A DNA stretch of 64,000 bases, taken from contig NZ_CP012069.2 of the NCBI RefSeq assembly GCF_001189515.2, positions 62,001 through 126,000 of the forward strand. The letters run 5' to 3'. Each line of letters starts with the position of its first letter. Position 1 is the stretch's first letter. This document shows positions 15,084 through 23,405 of this stretch, one piece after another. Below the pieces are notes generated by a model, which was not told the DNA's origin, did not search any database, and saw nothing but the letters and a program-made list of their open reading frames with translations. This stretch comes from Olsenella sp. oral taxon 807 (GTDB taxonomy: Bacteria; Actinomycetota; Coriobacteriia; Coriobacteriales; Atopobiaceae). The position numbers were made by a program, and so were the translations under genes.

Positions 15084-16244
15084 ATGATCAAACGTGGCGT
15101 TGCAGGATTCGTCCTTGACAACGCTTCGTGGTTTCCCGTGGTCTCGGTCACGGGGCCTCGATAGAGCGGGAAGTCAACGCTCGTCAGGAGCCTCTTTTCC
15201 GACTACGCATACGTGAATCTCGAGGACCGCCCCACTTACGAACGCGTGATGGCAGGTCCGTCCGACTTCATTCACGAGTGACCCCCTAGGATGATCATCG
15301 ACGAGGCGCAACGCGTGCCAGAGCTCTTTAATGCCATACAGGTGGTTTCCGACGAGCGTGGCACGGTAGGCCAGTACATCCTCTTGGGATCTCAGAACTA
15401 CCTCCTGCTGAGGCGTATCACTCAATCCCTTGCGGGGCGCATCGGGCTGGTACGGCTCATGCCACTCTCGTATCGCGAGGTAGCTCTGGCACCAAACGAG
15501 GTGACGCCAGATGGGTTCATGCTGCGTGGAGGGTATCCGCGCCTCTACGACGTTGATATTCCTAGTTACGTTTATTTCGAGAACTATATCTCAACCTATG
15601 TTGAACGAGATGTGTCGGAGTACGTCGATGCGCGTAGCAAGGGGCCTTTTCGCAGGCTCCTGATGCTGTGCGCACAGTCATGCGGATCGCTTCTAAACGT
15701 ATCGCGCATCGCGAGCGACCTGGGTGTCGCGCGAGCGACTGTCGACTCATGGCTTTCGATACTCGAGGCAAGCTACACCATCTTCAGGCTACAGCCGTAT
15801 CATGCCAACCTCAGGAAGCGTCTTACAAGAACGCCCAAGATCTACTTTTGTGACACTGGCCTCCTATGTCACCTGTTGGGCGTCGAGACCTCCGAGCAGC
15901 TGCGAGACAGCGAGATGCGCGGCGCCATCTTCGAGAACCTCATAGTCACAGAGACGGCAAAGCGGCATCTCAACGCGGGACGGACTCCTCGGCTCTTCTT
16001 CTACAGGGATGACTCGAAGATTGAGGCTGACCTGGTCGATGACAGCGATCTCGCAGGTAGGGAGCTTATAGAGATTAAGTCGCAGGTCGGGTTTCGCAAG
16101 GACTTCCTGCGACATCTACCGGTGGTTGGCAGGGACCTGGGCATAGCCGAAAGGCGGCGGTACGTTGTCACGCGGGGGGCAGACTCGTTTTCCGTCGGTG
16201 GCATGAAGGTGTGGGCGGCTCGCGATTGGCTCATGAGACCGTAG
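15084..16244 (+). pseudogene. DUF4143 AAA-type ATPase, two in-frame stops
   Basis: One frame runs from the ATG at 15084 to 16244 (386 residues if read through, the usual family length) but holds TAG at codon 27 and TGA at codon 66. The first stop falls inside Walker A: VTGPR-stop-SGKSTL, where the family has GPRQSGKST, so CAG to TAG is the likely change. Walker B follows the second stop as RMIIDEAQRVPEL. The rest is intact: sensor QYILLGSQNYLL, the winged-helix segment and the C-terminal nuclease-like ELIEIKS. This family's role is unclear. The region from 15291 could be made as a fragment but would lack the P-loop. Confidence 0.88.
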
Positions 16245-16467
16245 TTCGTGACGCCGGAGTCAAGCGGAAGGCCTCCTGGCAGGTGTGAGCTTACCAGGCT
16301 ACAGGGTGCCGGTTGCAGGGGCTTTTCGATACGGATTGGCATGCGCCACCAAAGGCCGCATCCATTGAGATGGTGCTTTCGTGACCCCTATTGGGCGTCA
16401 TGGCCTCGCGCTATGTGCCTCCGGAGGGACGCGTGGGACACGGGCGCCGGGCCTGCGGGGCTCGACC

Positions 16468-16619
16468 GCGCACTCGGCGACACCGAGTGCGCGATGCGCG
16501 TGCCACCCGGCGCCACCGAGTGGCACAGCATTTCACGACAACTGTACATATGCCGACTTCCGCGCCACTCGGCGCCACCGAGTGCGCAGTCTGCCTGCCA
16601 CTCGCCGCCGTCGAGTGGC
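16468..16619. repeat. Array of four related hairpins
   Basis: Four dyads share the core CACTCGG-loop-CCGAGTG. Hairpin 1 (16468-16492) has a 10-bp stem GCGCACTCGG / CCGAGTGCGC with a 5-nt loop. Hairpin 2 (16500-16526) has arms GTGCCAC / GTGGCAC. Hairpin 3 (16566-16584) has a 7-bp stem with loop CGCCA. Hairpin 4 (16597-16619) has arms GCCACTCG / CGAGTGGC. They lie in a 771-bp gap (16245-17015) with no convincing gene on either strand. Confidence 0.65.
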
Positions 16620-17015
16620 GCCCGTGAGTCAGCGCGGCTCGAGGGTCATCAAAGAGATGGGCGGCACCGGATGGTACGCGGCTCGGGACCATCGGGAGGG
16701 AGGCGGCACCGGACGGCAGTGTGGCGGCCGCAGGTCCCTCACGCACCGCGATTCCCGACGCGATCCGTCGTTGCGCGGGACTGTGCCGGGCAGGGCCGCC
16801 CACAAGGCTGCGTCCGCCGTCGACGTCCAAGGGCGTTCGGCCCACCCGTGAAAGGCGGCCACCGAGCGCGAGGGTGTGTATGGGGCCGCGATGAGGTAGG
16901 ATTGCGGTGGGGTGGGAGACGCGAGACCCCATCGATTGTGTTGCGAAGAAGAGCTGCGTCGTGTCACGGGCCGGAGCCAGGGCCCAGTGGCGTAGGTGTT
17001 TGGAAAGGGGCTGCG

Positions 17016-17831
17016 ATGTTGTCCTGGTTGAGGGACCTCTTTGGTATAAAGCGCGCCGAGCTTCCCGGTGATGATCCCGTGCGGTCCCGCGTACCCCTCG
17101 CCGAGAGTCGCATCCTCGTCGTGCCCTCTGGCTATAACGTGCGCGAGCTGGGTGGCTACCCCACGCCGTATGGCCAGACGCTCTATCATCGCTTCCTGCG
17201 CTCCGGTGACACCGATGAGCTCAACGGTGCTGACATAGCCGCCCTGCGTGACTACGGCGTCTCGATGGACGTCGACCTTCGCAGCCAGTGGGAAGTCACC
17301 CATTCCCCCGATCGTCTGGCCAAAGACCGGGGTGTCCGCAGCCTGCATGCGCAGCTGCACTCCTATGACATGCATGCACACGACCTCAAGTTGCCTGATG
17401 ACACCGAGGGCTACATGGCCAACGGTTACCTCTCCATGCTTGAGAACCGCAAGGTCGTGCGCAAGATCTTCTCGTTTATGGCCAAGGCTGCCGATGACGA
17501 GTGCGTCCTCTTTCACTGCGCGGCTGGCATGGACCGCACAGGTGTTACGTCCATGCTGGTGCTGGGGCTCTGTGAGGCGAGCAGGGAGGATATCCTGCGC
17601 GACTACCTCTATTCCTTCGCCGATGCCGACAGGGTAGAGGAGCTGCTCGAGGGGAAGGATTCCGCCCGCAGTGACTTTGATGGCCCCATGGGGGCCGATA
17701 TGCTCATGCACACCATGTCCGCCGTGTATCAGGCGCTGCTCGATGGCTGTGGCTCAGTGAGGGGCTACCTGCTCTCCTGCGGCCTTGGCGAGGATGAGCT
17801 CGACCGTGTGCGCCACCACCTGGTGGGTTAG
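17016..17831 (+). CDS. Tyrosine-protein phosphatase (dual-specificity/PTP-like)
   Basis: A 271-residue cytoplasmic phosphatase. The P-loop HCAAGMDRTG (H167, C168 nucleophile, R174) matches the CX5R(T) signature of bacterial tyrosine/lipid phosphatases in the Y_phosphatase3 group. SGYNVRELGGYPT near residue 40 and FLRSGDTDEL are the N-terminal family hallmarks, and VDLRSQWEV holds the usual general-acid region. AAAGGGG precedes the ATG at 17016. Similar enzymes act on phosphotyrosine proteins or phosphoinositides; the substrate here is unknown. It appears to be a single-gene unit. Confidence 0.9.
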   Translation: MLSWLRDLFGIKRAELPGDDPVRSRVPLAESRILVVPSGYNVRELGGYPTPYGQTLYHRFLRSGDTDELNGADIAALRDYGVSMDVDLRSQWEVTHSPDRLAKDRGVRSLHAQLHSYDMHAHDLKLPDDTEGYMANGYLSMLENRKVVRKIFSFMAKAADDECVLFHCAAGMDRTGVTSMLVLGLCEASREDILRDYLYSFADADRVEELLEGKDSARSDFDGPMGADMLMHTMSAVYQALLDGCGSVRGYLLSCGLGEDELDRVRHHLVG

Positions 17832-18081
17832 GTCGCAGGTCTGTGGGCCCTCACTCTCACAGTTGGCACAGGAGCGCCTCTCACTAAACGCCCGATGTCT
17901 GCAAGGCGCCAAGAGCGTACAGCGTACTGAGAAGCCTACTTGGGGGAGGTGAGTGTTGCCCACGTCGCGCCAGTGGCATAAGTGCCTTGGCGGGCATTTC
18001 GAGCGTCATCGAGACTACCGCTCAGGGGCAAAAACATGCCGTTGGCCCCGCCGATTGACCGTGTACGGAAAAGCTGGCCCC

Positions 18082-18095
18082 GTGTACCTGTACAC
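18082..18095. promoter_or_regulatory. Perfect dyad GTGTAC-CT-GTACAC
   Basis: A 6-2-6 perfect inverted repeat about 150 bp before the membrane-protein gene, within a 416-bp gap (17832-18247) that holds no convincing gene. It is a candidate protein-binding site. Confidence 0.4.
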
Positions 18096-18247
18096 CCCTT
18101 TGGAGACAGCTTCAGCTCGACTACCCTCATAGTGTGGAGAAGAAGCATGAGGGCAGTGCGACACAGCGGTCCGTCGCGAGGAGGCGCTTGCGCATATGGG
18201 TTGGAGGTCTAGGTATGTGGTGCAGGGCATGCGGCGAGGGGGCAGCC

Positions 18248-18793
18248 ATGAGTGACCTCGTCTTCATCGTGCCGGCACTGGGCATACCCGCTCTCGTCTC
18301 GGCGCTAGAGTGGACGCTCCTGAATGACATCGTCGAGCGCCACCATAGCCATCATGATACCTATCGTGTCTCCAATACGCTGACGCACACCCTCGTTATG
18401 GTCATGGTGTTCATGGGTTTCCTTGGCGTGGTTCTCGGATGGCTCTGCAACGTCGGCGTGTTCAGGGCGAACAGCCACGTCCTCCTCGCGTTCTTCCTGT
18501 CCTTCTTGGGCGTGTCTCTCCTGATCTGGACCTGGTTGCATCGCTACAAGGTCGTGACCTACGACGATTGCATGCACATCACACCGCCGATCGGGACAAG
18601 GAGGACGATCAGATACGACGAGATCGAGAGCATGGAGTGGCACCGCTCAAAGTCGCTTCTGGGCTACGAGAACCTGCGTGTGCGTGTCAAGGGGAGCTAT
18701 TGGTGCGTGACCCTCTGGGGCATGCTTGACCTCGAGCAGATCCTCATGCGCATCAACCGTTACGATGCCATCGACAGCGAAGGCGTGTACTGA
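18248..18793 (+). CDS. Membrane protein with PH-like C-terminal region
   Basis: A 181-residue protein with three hydrophobic stretches (about residues 3-20, 39-66 and 76-96) and a C-terminal part that looks like a small bacterial PH domain: YKVVTYDDCMHITPP, then RTIRYDEIESMEWHRS, then YENLRVRVKGSYW. That combination (membrane anchor plus an immunoglobulin-like 'DUF6560-type' beta domain) is known but of unknown function. GAGGGGG precedes the ATG at 18248; an in-frame ATG 36 bases upstream is less likely. Confidence 0.7.
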   Translation: MSDLVFIVPALGIPALVSALEWTLLNDIVERHHSHHDTYRVSNTLTHTLVMVMVFMGFLGVVLGWLCNVGVFRANSHVLLAFFLSFLGVSLLIWTWLHRYKVVTYDDCMHITPPIGTRRTIRYDEIESMEWHRSKSLLGYENLRVRVKGSYWCVTLWGMLDLEQILMRINRYDAIDSEGVY

Positions 18794-18851
18794 TCCTTAG
18801 AGAGACGCCAGGTCGGTCGGACGCGCCTATCGGCCAGGCGACGCCGGCTTA

Positions 18852-18944
18852 GATAGGGCCCCGCAGATTGGCGGGCCCTATCAAAAATCCGCCAACTGGG
18901 CAAACGTCCCCGAGATAGTACCCCGCAGATTGGCGGGTACTATC
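18852..18944. terminator. Two hairpins with covarying stems
   Basis: Hairpin A (18852-18882) pairs GATAGGGCCC with GGGCCCTATC; hairpin B (18914-18944) pairs GATAGTACCC with GGGTACTATC. Both stems are perfect over 10 bp and enclose the same 11-nt loop CGCAGATTGGC. The two differ only by GG/CC versus TA/TA, so base pairing has been kept while sequence changed. They lie between convergent genes (stop at 18793, stop at 18970) and probably terminate both, although no strong T-run follows. Confidence 0.65.
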
Positions 18945-18969
18945 GAGCGCCCGCAGGGGCCGCCGGCCG

Positions 18970-20430
18970 CTATCGGGTCGGCTTGATAAGGGGGTACACG
19001 AAAGACGAGCGAGCACGAAACGAGCTTCTGATGGTGAGCTTGTCGCTTATGGGGAACCAGCGCGTGGAGAAGACCTCGGCGCCACCATTGGCGTAGACCT
19101 CGATGGTCGAGCCGTCCACGATCATGCGCAGATCGTCGAGAGACGCAAGCCTGATGCCGCGAGTCCGTCGACCAGCCGAGGCCAGCTCTCCTGCCTCGGT
19201 CTGAGCAAAGCGAATGCCGAAGCTGCCGTTCTCGGCGAAGACCTCCAAGACGTCATTGAGCCAGATCTGCGCATCGCCGTCCTCAATCTGCTCGAGGACG
19301 ACGTCTGCCGCGAGGCTGTCAAGCACGAGGCTCTCGCCGCAGGGCAGCACGCGAGCCTCTCCACGGTAGTTGTCAAGCTCAGCAACCGGATGCTGGCGCA
19401 AGAGCCCGTCCTGACCAAGAGAGATCTCGCGCGGGAGCGTCATTGTATGCGCCCGGTCCATGCCTTCGGGCACGCTTGTGTAACTGTGGTCGAAGGTGCC
19501 CATCCAGCCAATAGAGATCGTGCGACCCCCCTCGTCCGTGAAGATCTGGGGTGCGTAGAAGTCAAAGCCATGATCCCACTCGGTGAAGTTGTCGAGCGGG
19601 ACGGCGTCGATGTCGATGATCTTCTTGTGCGCGGGAAGCGGGAAGTACCCCGCCTGCCAGAGATTCTGCCAACGATAGCTCTCGGAGGGAAGCCCCTGGG
19701 GGCAGACTGCCAGAAACTCCCTGTCTCCCATGCGTATGACGTTGGGACACTCCCACATGTAGCCAAAGACCAGGTGTGCCACCGCCGTGTTCTTGGGCAG
19801 AATGGTGCGGCGCAGCTGCCAGCTTTCCCCCTTGTCGTGGGAGTCGTAGACGAGCACACTGCCAAAGTCGCCTCGAGCATCGGGATTGTCTGTGTCGGCG
19901 GGCCCCCGCTGGCGGGCGCCCAGCAGCATGTGCAGGCAGCCGTCCTGTTCCCAAACCGTCGGGTCGCGCACATGCAGGGTACAGCTTGTGGGGTAATCCG
20001 CATTAGTGAGAAGTGCCTTCTTGGGCGAGAAGTGCAGGCCGTTCTCGCTCGTGGTCATGATCTGGTTGGCCTCTCGCCCCCAGTCCACGCGCTCGTCGTC
20101 GAAGGTGTCGACGACGTTGCCTGTGTAGAACACGCGCATGAGGTCACCGCCGTCAGGCGCACCGCCCTTGTCCACCCAGGTACAGCCCGAGAAGACGCCG
20201 CTGCGGTCGAGCTGGATGTCGGGCGCGAGTGCCACCCCCAGATCCTCCCAGCTGATGAGGTCGTCGCTCACCACATGACCCCAGTACTTGAGCTCGTCCG
20301 TCGGCCAGTTGGGCGCGTATTGGTAGTACGCGTGGTAGCGTCCGCGAAACTGGCAGAGGCCGTTGGGGTCGTTGAGCCAGCCCTGTCTTGGCTCGATGTG
20401 AAACGACGGGTTCCAGAATTGCTTGGACAT
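18970..20430 (-). CDS. GH32 beta-fructosidase / sucrose-6-phosphate hydrolase
   Basis: A 486-residue cytoplasmic GH32 enzyme that removes terminal beta-fructose from sucrose, sucrose-6-phosphate or short fructans. The three GH32 catalytic boxes are intact: WLNDPNG with nucleophile D21, RDP (155-157) as transition-state stabiliser, and EC (E227-C228) as acid/base. The five-blade propeller is followed by the usual C-terminal beta-sandwich (from about 345). GAGGAG precedes the ATG. With the PTS, fructokinase and LacI genes upstream on the same strand it forms a sucrose/fructo-oligosaccharide utilisation block. Confidence 0.93.
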   Translation of the reverse strand: MSKQFWNPSFHIEPRQGWLNDPNGLCQFRGRYHAYYQYAPNWPTDELKYWGHVVSDDLISWEDLGVALAPDIQLDRSGVFSGCTWVDKGGAPDGGDLMRVFYTGNVVDTFDDERVDWGREANQIMTTSENGLHFSPKKALLTNADYPTSCTLHVRDPTVWEQDGCLHMLLGARQRGPADTDNPDARGDFGSVLVYDSHDKGESWQLRRTILPKNTAVAHLVFGYMWECPNVIRMGDREFLAVCPQGLPSESYRWQNLWQAGYFPLPAHKKIIDIDAVPLDNFTEWDHGFDFYAPQIFTDEGGRTISIGWMGTFDHSYTSVPEGMDRAHTMTLPREISLGQDGLLRQHPVAELDNYRGEARVLPCGESLVLDSLAADVVLEQIEDGDAQIWLNDVLEVFAENGSFGIRFAQTEAGELASAGRRTRGIRLASLDDLRMIVDGSTIEVYANGGAEVFSTRWFPISDKLTIRSSFRARSSFVYPLIKPTR

Positions 20431-20743
20431 CGTTCTCCTCAGAAACGCACTCGATGCTGGGTTTTAGGTAATGGTTCAGAGAAATGCCGTTGAGATTATA
20501 GGGCGGGCATGCAGGTCGTAGGACGTGGTTGGAAAAATATGCACCTCACTCATGGGAGACACACGGCGGCATACTTTGTGATCCCGTATGAATGAGAGGT
20601 GCCTGCTGGCGAGTCATGACGCGGCCGATGGGACAGTGCAGCCCAAGGCGTGGGCACACCCAGCTTGAACGCCCCGGGATGTACGAACCAGAGCTCCGGG
20701 GCGTTCGGTCCAGATAGCCTTGCAACGCCTGCGTGCCATGGTT
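20431..20743. other. Intergenic region between the two GH32 genes
   Basis: No gene is seen. It contains the terminator-like stem at 20667-20706 and an imperfect long inverted repeat: CACCTCACTCAT near 20541 opposite ATGAATGAGAGGTG near 20590. The downstream GH32 gene may have its own promoter here. Confidence 0.4.
20667..20706 (-). terminator. 11-bp stem terminator after second GH32 gene
   Basis: GAACGCCCCGG pairs perfectly with CCGGGGCGTTC around an 18-nt loop, 40-80 bp beyond the stop of the upstream GH32 gene. There is no clear T-run, so intrinsic termination is inferred only from stem strength and position. Confidence 0.5.
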
Positions 20744-22261
20744 TTAGCTGTCGATGCCTGCAAAGTGGCAAGAGCCCATCTCCCAGCCCTGGTGTCTGCC
20801 CTTGAGACTGGAGCTGACACGCAGCTCGTCCACGCTCTCGGGATACCACCGAGTTGTCATCGTGACCTCGCCGCCGTTCACGTAGATCTCGACGATGGAG
20901 GTGTCCACGATGACGCGCAGGTTCCTGATGCGGCCTGCCGTAAGCGCCGAGAGGGGAAGGCGTCTGACGCTTCGGTAGGCGCCGGCGGGGCTCGTGAAGG
21001 CCAGCTCGCACAGGTTGCCGATGACGGAAAGCTCGAGGTCGTCGTTCAGGCGCAGCACAGCGTCTCCGGATTCGATCTGCGTGACGCAGATGTCGGCGGT
21101 GCCCGCGAAGCGCGCGCCTACGGCTCCCGTGAGGTCGAACACGTCGTAGGAAGATGAGCCGACCGTCCCCGTGAGGCCTGCGACGTCACTGGTGAACTCA
21201 ACCAGCTCGCCGCGAAGCGCGTCGATCTCGGTTACGGGCCACTGACAGACACGCCCATCCTCGTTGAGTGTGAGCTCGCGCGGCAGGGTGAGCGTGTGGG
21301 TCCACTCGCGAGTGGGGTTGTCGTACTGGGTCTCGATGTCGGGCAGGCTCGCCCACCCGACCAAGATGGTGCGCCCCCGCTCGTCCTCGAAGACCTGGGG
21401 GGCGTAGAAGTCGAAGCCAAAGTCAAGCTCGACGAACCCCGCCTCGTCGATGCAGGGGTAGGGACCGTCCGCGTCCATGAGGCCAGGGTCCTTCGCCATG
21501 AGGTCGATGAGCCTGCCGTCGAGGGCGACGTAGCCCGAGTTGTGTATGTTCTGGAGGCTCGTCGGCCGCTTGCCCACGCCCTGAGGGCACACAAAGAGGA
21601 ACTCGCGCCTGCCGAGCGTGGCGAGATTGGGGCATTCCCACATGTAGCCAAAGGGCTGCCGTCCGAGGTTGGTCGCGGAGCCCTCGAGTCTCCAGCTGAG
21701 GCCGTCGGGGCTTTTGTAGAGAAGGATGCAGCCCCGATCGCCCTGAGCGCGTGCGCCGAGCAGCATGTGCCAGCAGCCGCCCTGCTTCCAGACCTTGGGG
21801 TCCCTCACATGGCAGGAGCAGTAGGCGGGGTAGCCCTCATTGCCTAAAACCAGGCGCTTCTCACCAAAGGTGGAGCCGTCGCTCACGACGAGGGTCTCGT
21901 TGGCGAGACGACCCGAGTAGTCGTAGTCGTGCTCGCCCGGCAGCAGCTGGTTTCCGGTGTAGTAGCACCACATCCTACCGTCGTGGACGGTGGCCGAGCC
22001 CGAGTACGAGCCGTTTTTGTCAAGCTCCCGGTCGGGCATGATGGGCGAACCCAGCCACTTCCAGCTGACGAAGTCTCTCGTGGTCCAATGGCCCCACCCA
22101 TGGGCGGCGTCGGGCCAGAGCCTGCGGTGCTGGTGGAAGTAGTGGTAGGTGTCATCGAGCTGGCAGAGGCCATTGGGGTCGGTTATGTCGCCGGTCTCGG
22201 TCTGGAGGTGGAACCTGAGGCGCCAGTTGTGCTTGGGGCTCCACGTGCGCTTGATTGCCAT
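20744..22261 (-). CDS. GH32-family enzyme with altered nucleophile box
   Basis: A 505-residue GH32 protein, clearly related to but diverged from its neighbour. The acid/base box WECPN and the RDP box (CHVRDPKVW) are intact, and the C-terminal sandwich is present. In the first box the usual W[LM]NDPNG reads DITDPNG: the nucleophile D28 remains but the aromatic and Asn before it are changed, which alters the -1 subsite wall. Such changes occur in fructan-active or transfructosylating members, so a different linkage or chain preference is inferred. AAAGGAG precedes the ATG; fructokinase lies 68 bp upstream on the same strand. Confidence 0.88.
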   Translation of the reverse strand: MAIKRTWSPKHNWRLRFHLQTETGDITDPNGLCQLDDTYHYFHQHRRLWPDAAHGWGHWTTRDFVSWKWLGSPIMPDRELDKNGSYSGSATVHDGRMWCYYTGNQLLPGEHDYDYSGRLANETLVVSDGSTFGEKRLVLGNEGYPAYCSCHVRDPKVWKQGGCWHMLLGARAQGDRGCILLYKSPDGLSWRLEGSATNLGRQPFGYMWECPNLATLGRREFLFVCPQGVGKRPTSLQNIHNSGYVALDGRLIDLMAKDPGLMDADGPYPCIDEAGFVELDFGFDFYAPQVFEDERGRTILVGWASLPDIETQYDNPTREWTHTLTLPRELTLNEDGRVCQWPVTEIDALRGELVEFTSDVAGLTGTVGSSSYDVFDLTGAVGARFAGTADICVTQIESGDAVLRLNDDLELSVIGNLCELAFTSPAGAYRSVRRLPLSALTAGRIRNLRVIVDTSIVEIYVNGGEVTMTTRWYPESVDELRVSSSLKGRHQGWEMGSCHFAGIDS

Positions 22262-22329
22262 CTTGCTCCTTTTGCGCGTCGCGGTCGCGAGAGGGCCGCT
22301 CTGCCGTGGTCGGTTGACGTCTAGAACAG

Positions 22330-23280
22330 CTAGGACAGGACCTTCTCGACCTCGTCGAGGGTGGGCATGGCGGGGATGGCACCGCGCCTCCGCACGCAGA
22401 GGGATGCCACGGCATTGCCAAAGCGGGCGAAGCTCCTGGCGTCGTCGAGGGTCACGTTCTCGGGCCTGATGTCGGCGTCCACGAAGGCGCAGAGGAAGCC
22501 TCCCCAGAAGGAGTCACCCGCCCCGGTCGTGTCGACAGCATCCACCTTGAAGCTGGGCACGGTCGCGCTGCCGTCCTTGGTCGCCACGAGGGCGCCCTCG
22601 TCGTCGAGCGTCACGCAGATCACCTGTGCGCCCTGACCAAGGAGGATGCGGGCGGCCTCGGTGGGGTCGGAGCGGCCGGTGAGCAGCTCGGTCTCCTCGC
22701 AGCTGATCTTTATGAGGTCCATGTACGTGACGATGGAGCGCATCTGCTCAGAGGCCACCTCGGCGCTCGTCCAGAGGGAGTCGCGGTAGTTGGGGTCATA
22801 GGACATGACGGCGCCTGCGGCCTTGGCCACGTCGAGCGCGGCGATGGTGGCGCTGCGTGCCGGCTCGTCGGTGAGCGAGAGTGATCCCACGTGAAAGACG
22901 CGGCTGTTCTCGATGACATCGCGCCTGAGCTCCTCGGGGCGCAGCTGCGTGTCTGCGCCGGGCTTGCGGGCGAAGGAGAAGGTCCTCTCGCCCTCCTCGC
23001 TGAGCGCGACGAAGGCGAGTGTGGTGAAGCAGTTGGGGTCGAGCACGAGGCCGTCGCAGTTGACGTCGTTGGCGACGAGAGTGGCGTTCAGGAACTCGCC
23101 GTGCATGTCGCGCCCCACCTTACCGATGAAGGCGGTGGACTTGCCGAGGCGCTCGAGGGCCACGAGGACGTTTGCGGGCGCGCCGCCGGGGTTGCGCTCG
23201 AAGAGCTTCTGGCCCGCAGCTGAGGTACCCGCGTCGGTGAAGTCGATGAGAAGCTCGCCGAGGGCTGTGACAGAGAACAT
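22330..23280 (-). CDS. scrK: Fructokinase (PfkB family)
   Basis: A 316-residue ribokinase-fold sugar kinase that phosphorylates fructose released by the GH32 enzymes. The PfkB N-terminal signature is seen as NPGGAPANVLVALERLG, and the C-terminal signature DTTGAGDSFWGGF holds the catalytic aspartate and anion hole. Length is typical. AAAGGAGCACC precedes the ATG. It lies between PTS (126-bp gap upstream) and a GH32 gene, the standard scr order, so fructose is the best-supported substrate. Confidence 0.92.
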   Translation of the reverse strand: MFSVTALGELLIDFTDAGTSAAGQKLFERNPGGAPANVLVALERLGKSTAFIGKVGRDMHGEFLNATLVANDVNCDGLVLDPNCFTTLAFVALSEEGERTFSFARKPGADTQLRPEELRRDVIENSRVFHVGSLSLTDEPARSATIAALDVAKAAGAVMSYDPNYRDSLWTSAEVASEQMRSIVTYMDLIKISCEETELLTGRSDPTEAARILLGQGAQVICVTLDDEGALVATKDGSATVPSFKVDAVDTTGAGDSFWGGFLCAFVDADIRPENVTLDDARSFARFGNAVASLCVRRRGAIPAMPTLDEVEKVLS

Positions 23281-23333
23281 GGTGCTCCTTTCCGCAGCGC
23301 CGACGCCTGCATCGGCGCTGCCGTATCAGAGAA

Positions 23334-23373
23334 ATGCGGGAGCGATCGCAACTGCGACCGCCCCCGCAGGTGT
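23334..23373 (-). terminator. Hairpin between PTS and fructokinase genes
   Basis: TGCGGG and CCCGCA form a stem with further GCG/CGC pairing inside; on the minus strand it is followed by TTTCTCTGAT. It could be a weak terminator that lowers downstream expression or a processing site within the operon. Confidence 0.45.
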
Positions 23374-23405
23374 GCTGACCAAGGTTGCCGGTCAGGGGGA
23401 CGGAC

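Noticed and set aside
16468-16619. CRISPR array
   Set aside because: The repeated units are self-complementary hairpins with irregular spacing and related 'spacers'; there are no cas genes in the window.
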